The notes: a model not told the origin generated them from the sequence alone. A stretch of 64,000 nt of DNA from JBHOQS01 sp042408875 (GCA_042408875.1 JBHOQS010000023.1:382569-446568), one strand, 5' to 3'. Shown: positions 44,238 through 53,169, counted from the first letter of the stretch. Translations and numbers: made by a program.

Positions 44238-45389
44238 TTACTCTATCACCACCTCGGGTGGGTTGATGAAATCCTGGTAGCGAGCGGCCACCTGGCCGGT
44301 AGAAGCGTCACCACGGTGGACGTAGAGCCGGTAGGAGAACGTGCGCTGCTCTCCGGCTGGGACCGTCCAGTCGCCGCGCTCACCTCGCCCCGGGCGGTAA
44401 TACGACAGGCCGAAGGGATTAGCGGTCATCAAGCCGTAGTCGCGCACGTGCCAGTAGGTCGGGTGCAACGGGTTGTCCGGGTGGTCCATGATCGTAATGC
44501 CTACCCAGCGGCCTTTGACTGGGCCGGAGTAGTCGCACCAGTGGGCACGCTTCCCCCACGTCTCTTTTTCGCCGATTGAGCCCACTGCGTTTTCGATCTG
44601 CCCATCGCCGCGAGCATCCATCGAGGTGGCCACGCGCACAGACAGGAGGCCGCCCTCCTTGGTGTCCCCGAAGGTGACTGCGCCGTAGCTGGCCCGATAG
44701 GTGCTCTGCAGGTCGATGATCCGGACGTCGTCGGGCAGCCCGTAGATAACCCAGCGGCGCTCCTCCTGCATGACCGGCTCACCGGTGCTGGTCACCCAGT
44801 CGTTCACCTCGGCGATCTCACCGAGGACCGGGCCGCCGGTGACTGCCAGGAAGCTGCGGTGTACGATGCGGCCGTGGCCCGGCCCTTCGCTCCAGTCATC
44901 GACGCCGTTGACATCGCCATGGGCGACCCACACTGAGCGGTGGTGCGGGTGGTCCTTCCGTTCGCCCGGCAGGTCCACCATCGGGAAGCCCCTCGTGACG
45001 GGCTCACCATCCGGACCAATCAGCGGATGGAGGAACGCCCGCGCCAGGTCTGGACCGTAATGGTACGAGGTAACCAGGCGTCCACCGATCTCAACATCGA
45101 GCACACTGCCTGGACGCTCTCGCACGGCTACGTTGTATGAAGCAGCAGGGGGCTGTTCACCGACCAGTACACGCAACCGCAGCTCGCGCCCGCGCTCAAG
45201 GCGCTGGACGATCCAAGCGAGCTCAACACCGCCGGCCGTGGAGCGTGTCTGGCACAGAACCGGCTCACCGGTGTCTGCGTTCTGTAAAGTGACCGGCGTG
45301 CCCGGCGGGATGTCGAGACGGGCGAAGAGCGGGCAAGATAGACGGTCGTGCCGTCCGGCGCGGACGACGAACATCGTGGGCGCAGGCAT
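44238..45389 (-). CDS. PmoA-like (DUF6807) family protein
   Basis: A 383-residue protein matching the 'methane oxygenase PmoA'-named family that has nothing to do with methane oxidation in practice and typically occurs in sugar-catabolic loci of heterotrophs. Family features are RPYLHPL-like RAFLHPLIGPDGEPVTRGFPM, the HPHHRSVWVAHGDVNG block and DYSGPVKG, followed by GITIMDHPDNPLHPT and the final AYRLYVHRG-type strand. These His-rich blocks suggest a metal or sugar site. The biochemical function is unknown. Start is uncertain: MPAPTMF at 45389 was preferred, with in-frame starts at 45410 and 45443. Confidence 0.8.
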   Translation of the reverse strand: MPAPTMFVVRAGRHDRLSCPLFARLDIPPGTPVTLQNADTGEPVLCQTRSTAGGVELAWIVQRLERGRELRLRVLVGEQPPAASYNVAVRERPGSVLDVEIGGRLVTSYHYGPDLARAFLHPLIGPDGEPVTRGFPMVDLPGERKDHPHHRSVWVAHGDVNGVDDWSEGPGHGRIVHRSFLAVTGGPVLGEIAEVNDWVTSTGEPVMQEERRWVIYGLPDDVRIIDLQSTYRASYGAVTFGDTKEGGLLSVRVATSMDARGDGQIENAVGSIGEKETWGKRAHWCDYSGPVKGRWVGITIMDHPDNPLHPTYWHVRDYGLMTANPFGLSYYRPGRGERGDWTVPAGEQRTFSYRLYVHRGDASTGQVAARYQDFINPPEVVIE

Positions 45390-45536
45390 GGGTAGCGCGT
45401 TCCCCTCCATGTTCTGGTCTAAATATTCCCGGCTCACCAGCACGGGTACACTAGTTCGGGTGATGCCCTCGCAGTATCGCGCAAGTGCTAGGAAGTTTCA
45501 CGCCTGGCTCGGCCCGCAGTGCGCGCCCCTGGTAGG

Positions 45537-46226
45537 ATGGGCGCGCAGGCACTGCTCCCGGCACGCGCACCTATCTTTTGGGAGCTGCCGGCGTTGTTTA
45601 AAGTGAAACGCCCGGTGGAAAACGAGCACGCTGAGGTACCGGCCGACGCCCTGGCTGCGGCGCCGCTTTCACCGCCTGCTGACGACGAGCGGGAGCTGGT
45701 GGCGCGGGCGCAGGCCGGGAACGCCGCGGCGTTCGGCGAGCTGTACGAGCGCTACGTCGATCGCCTTTACAGCTATGTGGCGTTCAAACTGGGCGATCGC
45801 ACCGAGGCCGAGGACGTGACCGAGCAGGTCTTCCTCAAGGCGCTCGAGTCGATCGGCAGCTTCCGCTGGCAGGGCGTGCCTTTCTCCGCCTGGCTGTTTC
45901 GCATCGCCCACAACCAGATCGTGGACTGCCTACGCCGGCGCTCCCGGCGGCCGCAGGCGCCGCTGGACGTACGCCTGCGGGACGAGACGCCTGTGGCCGA
46001 TCCCGAGGAGCAGTTTGACCGGCTGGCCGAGCGTGAGGAGCTGCTTGCAGCCCTGGCGAAGCTGACGGAGCTTCAGCGACGGGTGATCGAGCTCAGGTTC
46101 GCGGCGGAATTGCCGAATGCCGAAGTGGCGCGGATACTAGGGAGGACCGAGGGCGCAGTGAAGGCGCTCCAGCATGCGGCCATCGAGGCGCTGCAACGCC
46201 ACCTGCGCCCGAAGACGCGGCGATGA
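45537..46226 (+). CDS. ECF-type RNA polymerase sigma factor
   Basis: Sigma-70 family, ECF group. Region 2 reads ELYERYVDRLYSYVAFKLGDRTEAEDVTEQVFLKA and region 4 ELQRRVIELRFAAELPNAEVARILGRTEGAVKALQH, both complete. Its stop codon overlaps the start of the DUF5667 gene (ATGA), so the pair is translated together and the second product is probably the regulator of the sigma factor. The N-terminal 60 residues are non-conserved and the start is uncertain: ATG 45537, GTG 45519 and GTG 45603 are all in frame and none has a strong ribosome binding site. Confidence 0.88.
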   Translation: MGAQALLPARAPIFWELPALFKVKRPVENEHAEVPADALAAAPLSPPADDERELVARAQAGNAAAFGELYERYVDRLYSYVAFKLGDRTEAEDVTEQVFLKALESIGSFRWQGVPFSAWLFRIAHNQIVDCLRRRSRRPQAPLDVRLRDETPVADPEEQFDRLAEREELLAALAKLTELQRRVIELRFAAELPNAEVARILGRTEGAVKALQHAAIEALQRHLRPKTRR

Positions 46227-47638
46227 GAGGCGTGGTGGACCGGCAGACCGAGAGTGAGCTGGCCGAGGCGCTCGACCAGTGCATCGAGATGCTGCGCCGG
46301 GGGGCAACGGTGGAGGACTGCTTGCGTCAGTTCCCATCGTTGCGGGAGCAGCTTGCGCCGTTGCTGGCAGTGGCTGAGGAGGTGTGGCGAGCGGCGCGCC
46401 TGCGGCCGTCGGAGGAATTCCGGCGCGCGGCGAAGGCACGCCTGCTCGCGGCAGCGGTGCAGTGGCAGGCGGCCCCGGCGCATGGCCAGGCCACGTGGTG
46501 GCGGTCGTGGACCCTGCGCATCGCCGCGGCCGCGGCCGCGCTCACGCTGGTAGCGATGCCGGCGATCGGCGCCTCTGCGGAGAGTCTGCCGGGCTCGCCG
46601 CTCTTCTCGGTGAAACGTGCCGTTGAGGAGGCACGCCTGCTGCTGTCTCCCGGCCCGGACGCACAGACGCAGGTGCGCCTCGACATTGCGCGCGAGCGCC
46701 TGCGTGAGCTGGAGAAGCTCCGCGCGCGGGGACAGGAGAGCGACGAGGCAGTGCAGGGGCTGGCGCTGGCGCTCGGCCGGCTGGAAGAGCATCTGCGCGC
46801 TCGCAGCGATGACCAGCCGCTCCCGCCGGGCCTGGTGAGCCAGATCGAGGAACTAAGCGAGCGGCTGGGTATCCAGGGAGAGATCGAGCCAGTTCGGCCA
46901 CAGCAACCTCGCGGGCAGGCGGTGCGGCAGCTTGCGGCCCGGGCGCGGGAGCTGCGGGCGCTTGCCCGCAGCCGCCAGCAGCCCCCCGCCGTAGAGGCCA
47001 GCGAGCGCGACAACCAGGGGCGCGGCCGCCGTGGCGACGGGCAGGAAGCACCTGCCGCTGCAGCCACGGCAACGCCCCGGCCAGCACCGACCGCTACCGT
47101 CACTGCATCCGGCGTGACTGAGCATGGACAGTCCGGCCGGCGTGAGGGCAGCGACCAGGGGCGCGGACAGCAGGAAGAGCGGCCGGCGAGTGAGGAGGGC
47201 AGGCCGGCTGAGGAGCCGCGCGACCGGGGCGGTCGTCCCGACGAGCCGCCCCGCGGCCAGCCAGACCAGCGCGGCCCGGCGCGGGAGCCGCCCGGCCGGG
47301 GTGAAGGACGGGGCGAGCGCGACGAGCAGCCTGACGACGCCCAGCCCGCGCCTGCCGTACCTGCGCGCGAAGATCGCAACCAGGCGCCTGCGCCTGGCGT
47401 GGTGACATCCGGCCCGGGGCGGGGATCGGAACCCCCGCAGGACAGTCCTCCGTCGGGGCGGGGTCGGGACCAGAGCGTGGAGGCGAGAGATGAGCCGCCC
47501 GGGCACTCGGGCGGCACTGGCGTGTCACGGCGTGGCCGCGAGGAGCTGCCCGCCGCGCCAGCCGGGCCGGCAGAGCAGCGTAACGGCGGGCGCGAACACG
47601 ATCAGGGGCAGCGCGGGCGGGGCGGAGAGCGACGCTGA
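46223..47638 (+). CDS. DUF5667 membrane protein, likely anti-sigma partner
   Basis: A 471-residue protein. The first 90 residues are helical and cytoplasmic in prediction, then a membrane helix at about 92-112, then the DUF5667 signature ESLPGSPLFSVKRAVEEARLLLSP and a coiled, Leu/Arg/Glu-rich region to about 215. The remaining half is an Arg/Gly/Pro/Glu/Gln-rich, probably disordered tail. DUF5667 proteins lie next to ECF sigma genes in Actinobacteria and Chloroflexota and are thought to act as anti-sigma factors, with the extracytoplasmic part as sensor. The four-base overlap with the sigma gene agrees. Confidence 0.8.
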   Translation: MRGVVDRQTESELAEALDQCIEMLRRGATVEDCLRQFPSLREQLAPLLAVAEEVWRAARLRPSEEFRRAAKARLLAAAVQWQAAPAHGQATWWRSWTLRIAAAAAALTLVAMPAIGASAESLPGSPLFSVKRAVEEARLLLSPGPDAQTQVRLDIARERLRELEKLRARGQESDEAVQGLALALGRLEEHLRARSDDQPLPPGLVSQIEELSERLGIQGEIEPVRPQQPRGQAVRQLAARARELRALARSRQQPPAVEASERDNQGRGRRGDGQEAPAAAATATPRPAPTATVTASGVTEHGQSGRREGSDQGRGQQEERPASEEGRPAEEPRDRGGRPDEPPRGQPDQRGPAREPPGRGEGRGERDEQPDDAQPAPAVPAREDRNQAPAPGVVTSGPGRGSEPPQDSPPSGRGRDQSVEARDEPPGHSGGTGVSRRGREELPAAPAGPAEQRNGGREHDQGQRGRGGERR

Positions 47639-47704
47639 CCCCAGCTCCGCGGCACTGCTCAGGCGGCCAAGCGGCACCGCCATGGCACACAGACCGTGCG
47701 ATCG

Positions 47705-48043
47705 TTACCCGCGGTTCGCCGAGGCGCGCACCCGCGCGTAGCACTCGCTACAGTAGACCGGCTTGTCCAGCCGCGGCTCGAAGGGCACCTCAGTCTGTAC
47801 GCCGCACGCGGCGCAGATCACCGGGTACATGGTGCGCCCGCTGCGCGAGACCGTCACCGGCCGGTCGGTCAGCCATTGCGGGTTGGTCTGGGCGCGCTGG
47901 CTCTTGCGTAAGGCCCGGCACGCCGGACACCGCTTCGGGTCGTGGGTGAAGCCCTTCTCAGCGTAAAACTGCTGCTCCCGCGCTGTGAACACAAACTGGG
48001 TGCCGCACTCCACGCATTGCAGCGTTCGATCCACGAAGCTCAC
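47705..48043 (-). CDS. Zinc-ribbon protein with four CxxC motifs (copy A)
   Basis: A 112-residue cytoplasmic protein with four CxxC pairs: Cys10/13, Cys39/42, Cys77/80 and Cys98/101, enough for two zinc ribbons. The first half carries CVECGTQFVFTAREQQFYAEKG, the second MYPVICAACGVQTEVPFEP. Proteins of this layout are frequent in Chloroflexota and unnamed in function. A close paralogue lies at 53.2 kb. In both, the gene is on the minus strand next to small stable-RNA/translation genes or regulators, but no operon is evident. Confidence 0.85.
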   Translation of the reverse strand: MSFVDRTLQCVECGTQFVFTAREQQFYAEKGFTHDPKRCPACRALRKSQRAQTNPQWLTDRPVTVSRSGRTMYPVICAACGVQTEVPFEPRLDKPVYCSECYARVRASANRG

Positions 48044-48470
48044 GCCAGGACCTCCGTGCCCCTCCGCCGCGCTGAGCGCGAAGGGCGATTTCCACTACTA
48101 TTTGCTCACCCGCATCACTACCCGGGTGAAACGAGCACACGCCGGTGATCAGCAGACGCACGGGCGTTCCGGCAGCACGCGCGGAGCAAGGCTGTTTCGA
48201 GGTGTGCAGCACCCTGTGTTCCAACCGTGGCTCTGAACTCCAGAGCAGGGGGTGGGCGCGTCAGCCAGAGCTACGAGCCGGATGCCGGCGTCGCTTGCCG
48301 GCTACGCAGTATAGCCCAAGTTCTTGAAGCGCGCAATATGGTATGTTGACGTTGCGACTGGTACGTTGACACTGTGATCGGAGCAGGGCTTCTGCATCGC
48401 GTCCCTGTTGTAGGTCGCTCTCAACGCTTCCCCAAACTCGCGCCAGATAGCGCACGGAAAGTGAGGAAAA
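48044..48470. other. 427-bp intergenic region with a 20-bp-period repeat
   Basis: No gene is supported here. It holds the divergent promoters of zinc-ribbon A and Nudix. GTATGTTGAC at 48341-48350 and GTACGTTGAC at 48361-48370 are direct repeats with period 20, each ending in a TTGAC -35-like word, so they may represent tandem promoters for the Nudix gene. Confidence 0.5.
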
Positions 48471-49169
48471 ATGACGTCTGTATGTGAGACAGACTACGAA
48501 ACAGACTACGAAGGAGAGGAATACTTTGACATCTGTGATACCCGCGGCCGCCCGACCGGTCTACGCAAGCCCCGCTGGATGGTGCACCGCGACGGAGATT
48601 GGCACTGCTGCCTGCACTGCTGGCTGGCGTACCGCCACCCTCGCCACGGACCGGTCCTGCTGTTTCAGCGACGCGCAGCGGGCAAGGATACCTGGCCCGG
48701 CCGGCTCGACACCACGGTCGCCGGGCACCTGCGCGCAGGAGAACGCCTGGCTGAAGCCATGCGTGAAGTGAGCGAGGAGATCGGGCTCACGCTCTCGCTC
48801 GGCCAGGTCGAGTATCTAGGGCTACGCATTAACGTCGATGACCTGGCTCCTGGCCTGCGCGATCGAGAGTTCCAGCACGTCTATCTGTACCGGCTGCCTG
48901 AGCAGCTCCCTACGTTCACACTTCAAGCGGAGGAGGTGGAGGCGCTCCTTGCCGTGCCGGCGCCGAAGCTTCGGCAGCTCTATGCCGGCGCTCGCACCTC
49001 GCTTACCGCTGAGGTGATCGCAGCGGCCCCGGGCGCCCGCGACGGTGCCCCGGGGGCCGAACGCACGGTCACGCTCGACGATTTCGTCCCGTGCGTTGAC
49101 CGGTACTTCTTCCGCGCAGCGCTGGCGATTGAGCTAGCCTTGCGCGGCGAGCCGTACGTGACAGTCTAG
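48471..49169 (+). CDS. Nudix hydrolase
   Basis: A 232-residue protein. The Nudix box is GHLRAGERLAEAMREVSEEIGL, close to Gx5Ex7REUxEExGU (the last residues SEEIGL fit, with Ala-Met-Arg-Glu giving REVSEE). The N-terminal EYFDICDTRGRPTG and WHCCLHCWLAYR are typical of the IPP-isomerase-like Nudix group, so the substrate may be an isoprenoid or an unrelated nucleoside diphosphate. The first residues MTSVCETDYETDYEGEEYF contain a 12-bp tandem duplication (48489-48500 and 48501-48512) encoding TDYE twice. Preceded by a purine run that can act as ribosome binding site. Confidence 0.85.
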   Translation: MTSVCETDYETDYEGEEYFDICDTRGRPTGLRKPRWMVHRDGDWHCCLHCWLAYRHPRHGPVLLFQRRAAGKDTWPGRLDTTVAGHLRAGERLAEAMREVSEEIGLTLSLGQVEYLGLRINVDDLAPGLRDREFQHVYLYRLPEQLPTFTLQAEEVEALLAVPAPKLRQLYAGARTSLTAEVIAAAPGARDGAPGAERTVTLDDFVPCVDRYFFRAALAIELALRGEPYVTV

Positions 49170-49179
49170 GCAGGCGTGG

Positions 49180-50025
49180 CTACGCCTCAGCGATGGTGAG
49201 GCGCAGGCCATCGTAGGCAGGCTGCATCCCGTGCGGCGCCAGGAGCCGGGTGAGTTCGTCGTGTGGAGGCGTGCCGTTGTGTGAGAAGTGGTGCGCCAGC
49301 GCCGGCGCATCCGGCCGGACCAGGCCGCGCCGCGTGAGCTCAACGTAGTGCTCTACACACTCGGCGAGGTTCATATGTCCCCCCGGCTGCGTCAGCGATG
49401 GAAGCACGCCGCGCGTGGCTTCCAGCACCACCGCCCCAAGCTGCACGCCAGCCCGGCCCAAGGTATCCAGCGCATCCCAGGTTTCAGGCCAGAACGGCCC
49501 TGTATCAGTCCCATACAGCAACGCCGCCGCGCCCTTCCGAATAACATAAATCACCGGCTCGATGGACATGTCGTGCCGGGCCCGTAGCGCCGTCACCGTA
49601 TACGGCCCGGCCTGGAAGGTTTGGAAGGTTGTGACCAGGTGCACGCTCACCTTCAGCCGCTCCAGACGCTCGGCCTGCCTGCCGATGCGCTCGAGCGAAG
49701 GCGCGGTGCCGTAGATTTCCAGGTGGTCGAGCTCCGAGCCGGCGAAGCCGGGCGCGCGGTAGGCCAGGTTGGGAAGATAGAGGTGGTCGTCATGAGCGTG
49801 CGTCTGGAGCAGGTAGCGCACACGGTCAAGGCGCAGACCGTAGGCGTGCGCGGCAGCCAGCAGATCGGGGCCGCAGTCGATGAGCAGCACGCCGTCGATG
49901 AGCGCAGCGCTACGCCGGCGCAGGTTGCGCCCGCCGAGTTCCCGCGCTGCCTCGCAGTTGGCGCAGCGGCAGAAGATTGCTGGGTACCCCTCCGCTGCGG
50001 CAGTGCCAAGAAACAGGATGTCCAT
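49180..50025 (-). CDS. Metallo-beta-lactamase-fold phosphodiesterase, PhnP-like
   Basis: A 281-residue protein with the MBL metal motif THAHDDH (residues 75-81) and, near the N-terminus, the zinc-structural CxCxxC (Cys19, Cys21, Cys24 in IFCRCANC), a combination seen in PhnP (5-phosphoribosyl 1,2-cyclic phosphate phosphodiesterase) and its relatives. Later the GTDTGPF and HFSHNG segments give further ligands. A phn operon is not nearby, so a different cyclic phosphodiester may be the substrate. ATG 50025 has GGAGGGG at ideal spacing; the frame is open for 4 more codons. Confidence 0.82.
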   Translation of the reverse strand: MDILFLGTAAAEGYPAIFCRCANCEAARELGGRNLRRRSAALIDGVLLIDCGPDLLAAAHAYGLRLDRVRYLLQTHAHDDHLYLPNLAYRAPGFAGSELDHLEIYGTAPSLERIGRQAERLERLKVSVHLVTTFQTFQAGPYTVTALRARHDMSIEPVIYVIRKGAAALLYGTDTGPFWPETWDALDTLGRAGVQLGAVVLEATRGVLPSLTQPGGHMNLAECVEHYVELTRRGLVRPDAPALAHHFSHNGTPPHDELTRLLAPHGMQPAYDGLRLTIAEA

Positions 50026-50233
50026 GTGCCCCTCCAAAAGCTCGATGACCTCTCAGCAAAGCAACGCTCGATCGGACCCCTGACGCGGTCCCCCGAGCAG
50101 CTCCGGGCGTGGTATGATGCCTGCGAACTCCGGCGCCGCGCGGGTCTGAGCAGGCGGCATTGTACCGCGCGCGGCTGCGAGCCGCTGGAGGTGTGCGTTC
50201 TCCGCAGCTCTCCTGCTGCCTGGGAGGTGCAGC

Positions 50234-50917
50234 ATGCGCCACCCATACAGGCCGGCTGCGCCAGCCGGCTGGTCGCTGCGCTCAGGCGCCCGGCCGCGCA
50301 CCCGCTCCTTGCGCGCGCGGGCGGGCCTGCTGTTCCTGGTCGCGCTGGTGCTTGCCGCACTCTGGCACGCGACCTGGCTGCCGTGGGTGGCGCAGTGGCT
50401 CGCTCCGGCACAGGCTCCCCAGCCCGCCGACGTTGTTGTGCTTACCTATTCCTCGGCTGCCCGCAGCGGCATGGACGCGGCGTTTGACTTCCTTCAGCGC
50501 GGCTATGCCGGGAGCGTGCTCGTCTCGGACTTCGAGATCGACATTCCGAGCATTGAGGAGACCCATATCGCTGACCTCATCGAGCGGCACCTGGCGCAGC
50601 GTGGTGTCCCGGCAGAACGCATCGTGCGCGTGCCCGAGCCGGCGCGCAACGAGCGGCACGAGGCCCTTCAGGTCGTGGCGGCGTTTCGTGAGCACAGCTG
50701 GCGCAGCGGGATTGTGCTGGCGAAGCCGTGGCGGATGCGCCGAACTATGCTTGCCCTCCAGGCGGCCGCTCGCGGCAGCGGTATCTCCTTCATCGCTGTG
50801 CCCATCGAGGATCGCACCTATCAACCAGACCGGTGGTGGCGGACCCGCGAGGGGGTCTCGAACGTCCTGAACGAGTATCTGCGCCTGCTGTTCTATGTCG
50901 CTCGTCGCTGGATCTGA
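50234..50917 (+). CDS. DUF218/YdcF-like protein with one membrane anchor
   Basis: A 227-residue protein with a basic N-terminal segment, a membrane helix at about residues 30-49, and an extracytoplasmic DUF218-type domain starting ADVVVLTYSSAARSG, with VLVSDFEID, RNERHEALQVVAAF and KPWRMRRTMLALQ. ElyC, SanA and YdcF, of this fold, act in cell-envelope maintenance. The ATG follows GGAGGTGCAGC. A GC-rich inverted repeat (CCGGCTG/CAGCCGG) lies just inside the N-terminal codons. Confidence 0.7.
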   Translation: MRHPYRPAAPAGWSLRSGARPRTRSLRARAGLLFLVALVLAALWHATWLPWVAQWLAPAQAPQPADVVVLTYSSAARSGMDAAFDFLQRGYAGSVLVSDFEIDIPSIEETHIADLIERHLAQRGVPAERIVRVPEPARNERHEALQVVAAFREHSWRSGIVLAKPWRMRRTMLALQAAARGSGISFIAVPIEDRTYQPDRWWRTREGVSNVLNEYLRLLFYVARRWI

Positions 50918-50941
50918 GCCCGGCTGCCACCTTCAATCTGA

Positions 50942-50985
50942 TACCTCTACCCTGGTACCTCCTACCCAGGCAACCTCTATCCTGG
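50942..50985. repeat. Three degenerate 15-bp repeats between DUF218 and the GT39-like gene
   Basis: TACCTCTACCCTGG, TACCTCCTACCCAGG and CAACCTCTATCCTGG follow one another at 50942-50985. The third copy overlaps the 3' end of the convergent GT39-like gene. Confidence 0.7.
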
Positions 50986-52686
50986 CATAGGAAGGCGGTA
51001 GACGACGACTTCTCCGCCGCCAGCAGGCTTCTGCACGCGCGCAACTACCGTTGCATCCGGCCAGTTGCGCTCGATCGCCTCAGGCTCCTCCCGCCCGCTG
51101 TTCACGAACAGGTAGATCGGCACCCCGTGTGTATACCACCTGGCGAGGCTGGCTCTAGTGCCCTGGCGGATATCCCACTCGACGTAATGCTTGATCGTCG
51201 GCGAGTCCAGAAAACGCAGGAAGATGTAGTCATACGTCTCACTGTGCGAGGGCCTGGTCAGCACGAAGACCAGCCGGCCACCAGCGTCACGCTCCAGGGC
51301 ATTCGCGGCCTCGCGAAAGCCCCAGCCGGCCGAGGGGCCAGTGAGATACTGCCAGCGATCGTGCGCGGCTAGAGCGGCCTGCGTTGGAGCGATGACCAGC
51401 AACAGCGACTGCCAGGCCAGCGGGACGAGCAGGACTGTCGCCACCCCCACGAGGAGCACTTCGACGCGGCGGGCTCGAAGCTGGGCGTGCTGCCTTGCCA
51501 GTACCGCCACGCGGTGCACGAACGAGCCCCACAGCACGGCGACGAAGGGAAGGCCACCGAGGAAGTAGCGCGAGTAGATCTCCCAGCCAACGAACACGAC
51601 CGGAAACACAATCGCCGCGGTGCAGCCGAGCAGATAAAGGTCACTGCAGCGGCGCGTCAGCAAGGGGAGCAGCAGGAGTCCCACGAGCAGGACAAACCAG
51701 AGGCCGGGGAAATAGGCTCGCATGTAGGTGTGCAGCACATCGGCGTTCTCGCGCCATGCCGCGGCGAGCGCAGGCAGGGGCTGGCCCAGATCGATCGTAT
51801 GCAGGGCGGTCTGGAAGCGGTAGCGCGCGCCCAGCGGCCCGTACATCTGTACGCCGTACACCGCAACCGTGAGAGCAGCGGGGAGGGCCTGGCGCAGCAG
51901 TGTGGAGCTGCGCAGTCGGCTGAACAATAGTGCGGCGAGGACCGGAAAAGCCGCGGCACAGATCCCAGGCCCTTTGATCCCGGCGGCGGCCATGCCACCG
52001 GCAGCAGCCAGTACCGTCCACCGCCATGCGGCGTCCTGCGCGGCCCGCAGCGATGCGTAGGCCGTAACGGTCAGCGCCAGCACGAGCGGACTGTCGCTCA
52101 GGCCGAGACGGTCGTGCAACACGGCGAACGGGGAGAACGTATAGAGGCATGCTGCGGCAATAGCACCTGAGAATCCGCTGAGGCGCCGCGCCAGCGCAAA
52201 GACGAGCGCGACGGTAAGCGTTCCGGCAGCCGCGGAGAGCACCCGGCCTGCTGTTAGCGGCGGCAGGCCCAGTCCGTAAAGGAGGGCCTGGACCCAGAAA
52301 AGGAGCGGCTGTTTGCCATCGTCCAGGATAGGGATCAGCAAGCCAGCACGCGTGTGGTCTCGCCAGATCTGCACGGCCCAGCGTGCGTAGGCAAGTTCAT
52401 CCGAGTGCGGGCCGAAGGTATGGAACTGCACGAGCCGGAGAGCTGCAGCTACCAGCAGGATCATGCCTGCCACCACCAGCTCGACGGCATGTACCGACAC
52501 GCCGTGACCACCGCGGCGCGGCGCCTGGGCGACAGCCATAGGAGTCTTGTCCGGACGCAGTACTCTGACCATACGGGTCGGCACCAGGTCGATCTCCGCA
52601 GATGGTAGTAGCATAGCGCCAGGAAAGCGCGGAGGCACTCTAGCAGGAACAAGGAAGCCGTGTCGAGGGAAGGGCCCTCCCTGCAC
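50977..52686 (-). CDS. GT39-like polytopic membrane glycosyltransferase
   Basis: Membrane protein with about 11 hydrophobic helices and a first extracytoplasmic loop reading FHTFGPHSDELAYARW, containing the acidic pair expected for the GT-C active site of the PMT_2/ArnT family. It would transfer a sugar from a lipid-linked donor. A late soluble part (about 430-560) follows the last helix. Overall length 569 or, more likely, some 520 residues: N-terminal 50 residues before MAVAQAPRR are not helical and the start is uncertain (in-frame ATGs at 52614, 52572 and 52539). Confidence 0.75.
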   Translation of the reverse strand: MQGGPFPRHGFLVPARVPPRFPGAMLLPSAEIDLVPTRMVRVLRPDKTPMAVAQAPRRGGHGVSVHAVELVVAGMILLVAAALRLVQFHTFGPHSDELAYARWAVQIWRDHTRAGLLIPILDDGKQPLLFWVQALLYGLGLPPLTAGRVLSAAAGTLTVALVFALARRLSGFSGAIAAACLYTFSPFAVLHDRLGLSDSPLVLALTVTAYASLRAAQDAAWRWTVLAAAGGMAAAGIKGPGICAAAFPVLAALLFSRLRSSTLLRQALPAALTVAVYGVQMYGPLGARYRFQTALHTIDLGQPLPALAAAWRENADVLHTYMRAYFPGLWFVLLVGLLLLPLLTRRCSDLYLLGCTAAIVFPVVFVGWEIYSRYFLGGLPFVAVLWGSFVHRVAVLARQHAQLRARRVEVLLVGVATVLLVPLAWQSLLLVIAPTQAALAAHDRWQYLTGPSAGWGFREAANALERDAGGRLVFVLTRPSHSETYDYIFLRFLDSPTIKHYVEWDIRQGTRASLARWYTHGVPIYLFVNSGREEPEAIERNWPDATVVARVQKPAGGGEVVVYRLPMPG

Positions 52687-52714
52687 TCAGCAGGTGCAGG
52701 GAGCACATGACCGG

Positions 52715-52948
52715 CTAGGATCGCTTCGGACGCGGCCGCCGCGGCCGTGTGGTGGTTCCCTCCAGGCGAGCCTGCCGCCGGGCCTGCCGCCGGACGGCCT
52801 TCCGTTCGGCAGCGCGCGCCCGCTCGGACTTCGAGACGAAGAACCGGTGCGACTTCACCTCGCGCAAGAGGCCAGAGCGCTGAACCATCTTGGTGAACCG
52901 GCTGAGCAAGCTCTCCTGAGATTCGCCTTCGCGAAGCTGTACGTGCAT
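52715..52948 (-). CDS. rpsU: 30S ribosomal protein bS21
   Basis: A 77-residue basic protein starting MHVQLREGESQESLLSRFTK, with VKSHRFFVSKSERARAAERKA as the conserved core and an Arg-rich C-terminal tail typical of bS21. ATG 52948 has GGGGGTGAGG on its strand; the longer frame to 53008 is leader. bS21 takes part in mRNA binding during initiation. Confidence 0.88.
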   Translation of the reverse strand: MHVQLREGESQESLLSRFTKMVQRSGLLREVKSHRFFVSKSERARAAERKAVRRQARRQARLEGTTTRPRRPRPKRS

Positions 52949-53169
52949 GGTGTACCTCACCCCCTTTCTGACAAAACTAGATAAGCGCACACTGGCTGGC
53001 CCGGCCATGGGCCGAAGCTCCGGCCGGTGTAGCTAGCGGCTAGGGTGCCCGGAGCACGGGTTCCAGCACGACGCCGGTTGAGCGGCTGGACTAGCTGGAC
53101 TAGCCCGGGCTCTTCCAAGGGCGTGCAGATCACGCCCTCCGGGCAGCCTGGAGCTCTCACGTCGAGCGG

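Noticed and set aside
46327..47517. 396-codon minus-strand frame over the DUF5667 gene
   Set aside because: Mirror of the Arg/Gly/Pro-rich tail; Ser/Arg/Gly-rich and without motifs. The plus frame has a four-base overlap with the sigma factor gene and DUF5667 signature.
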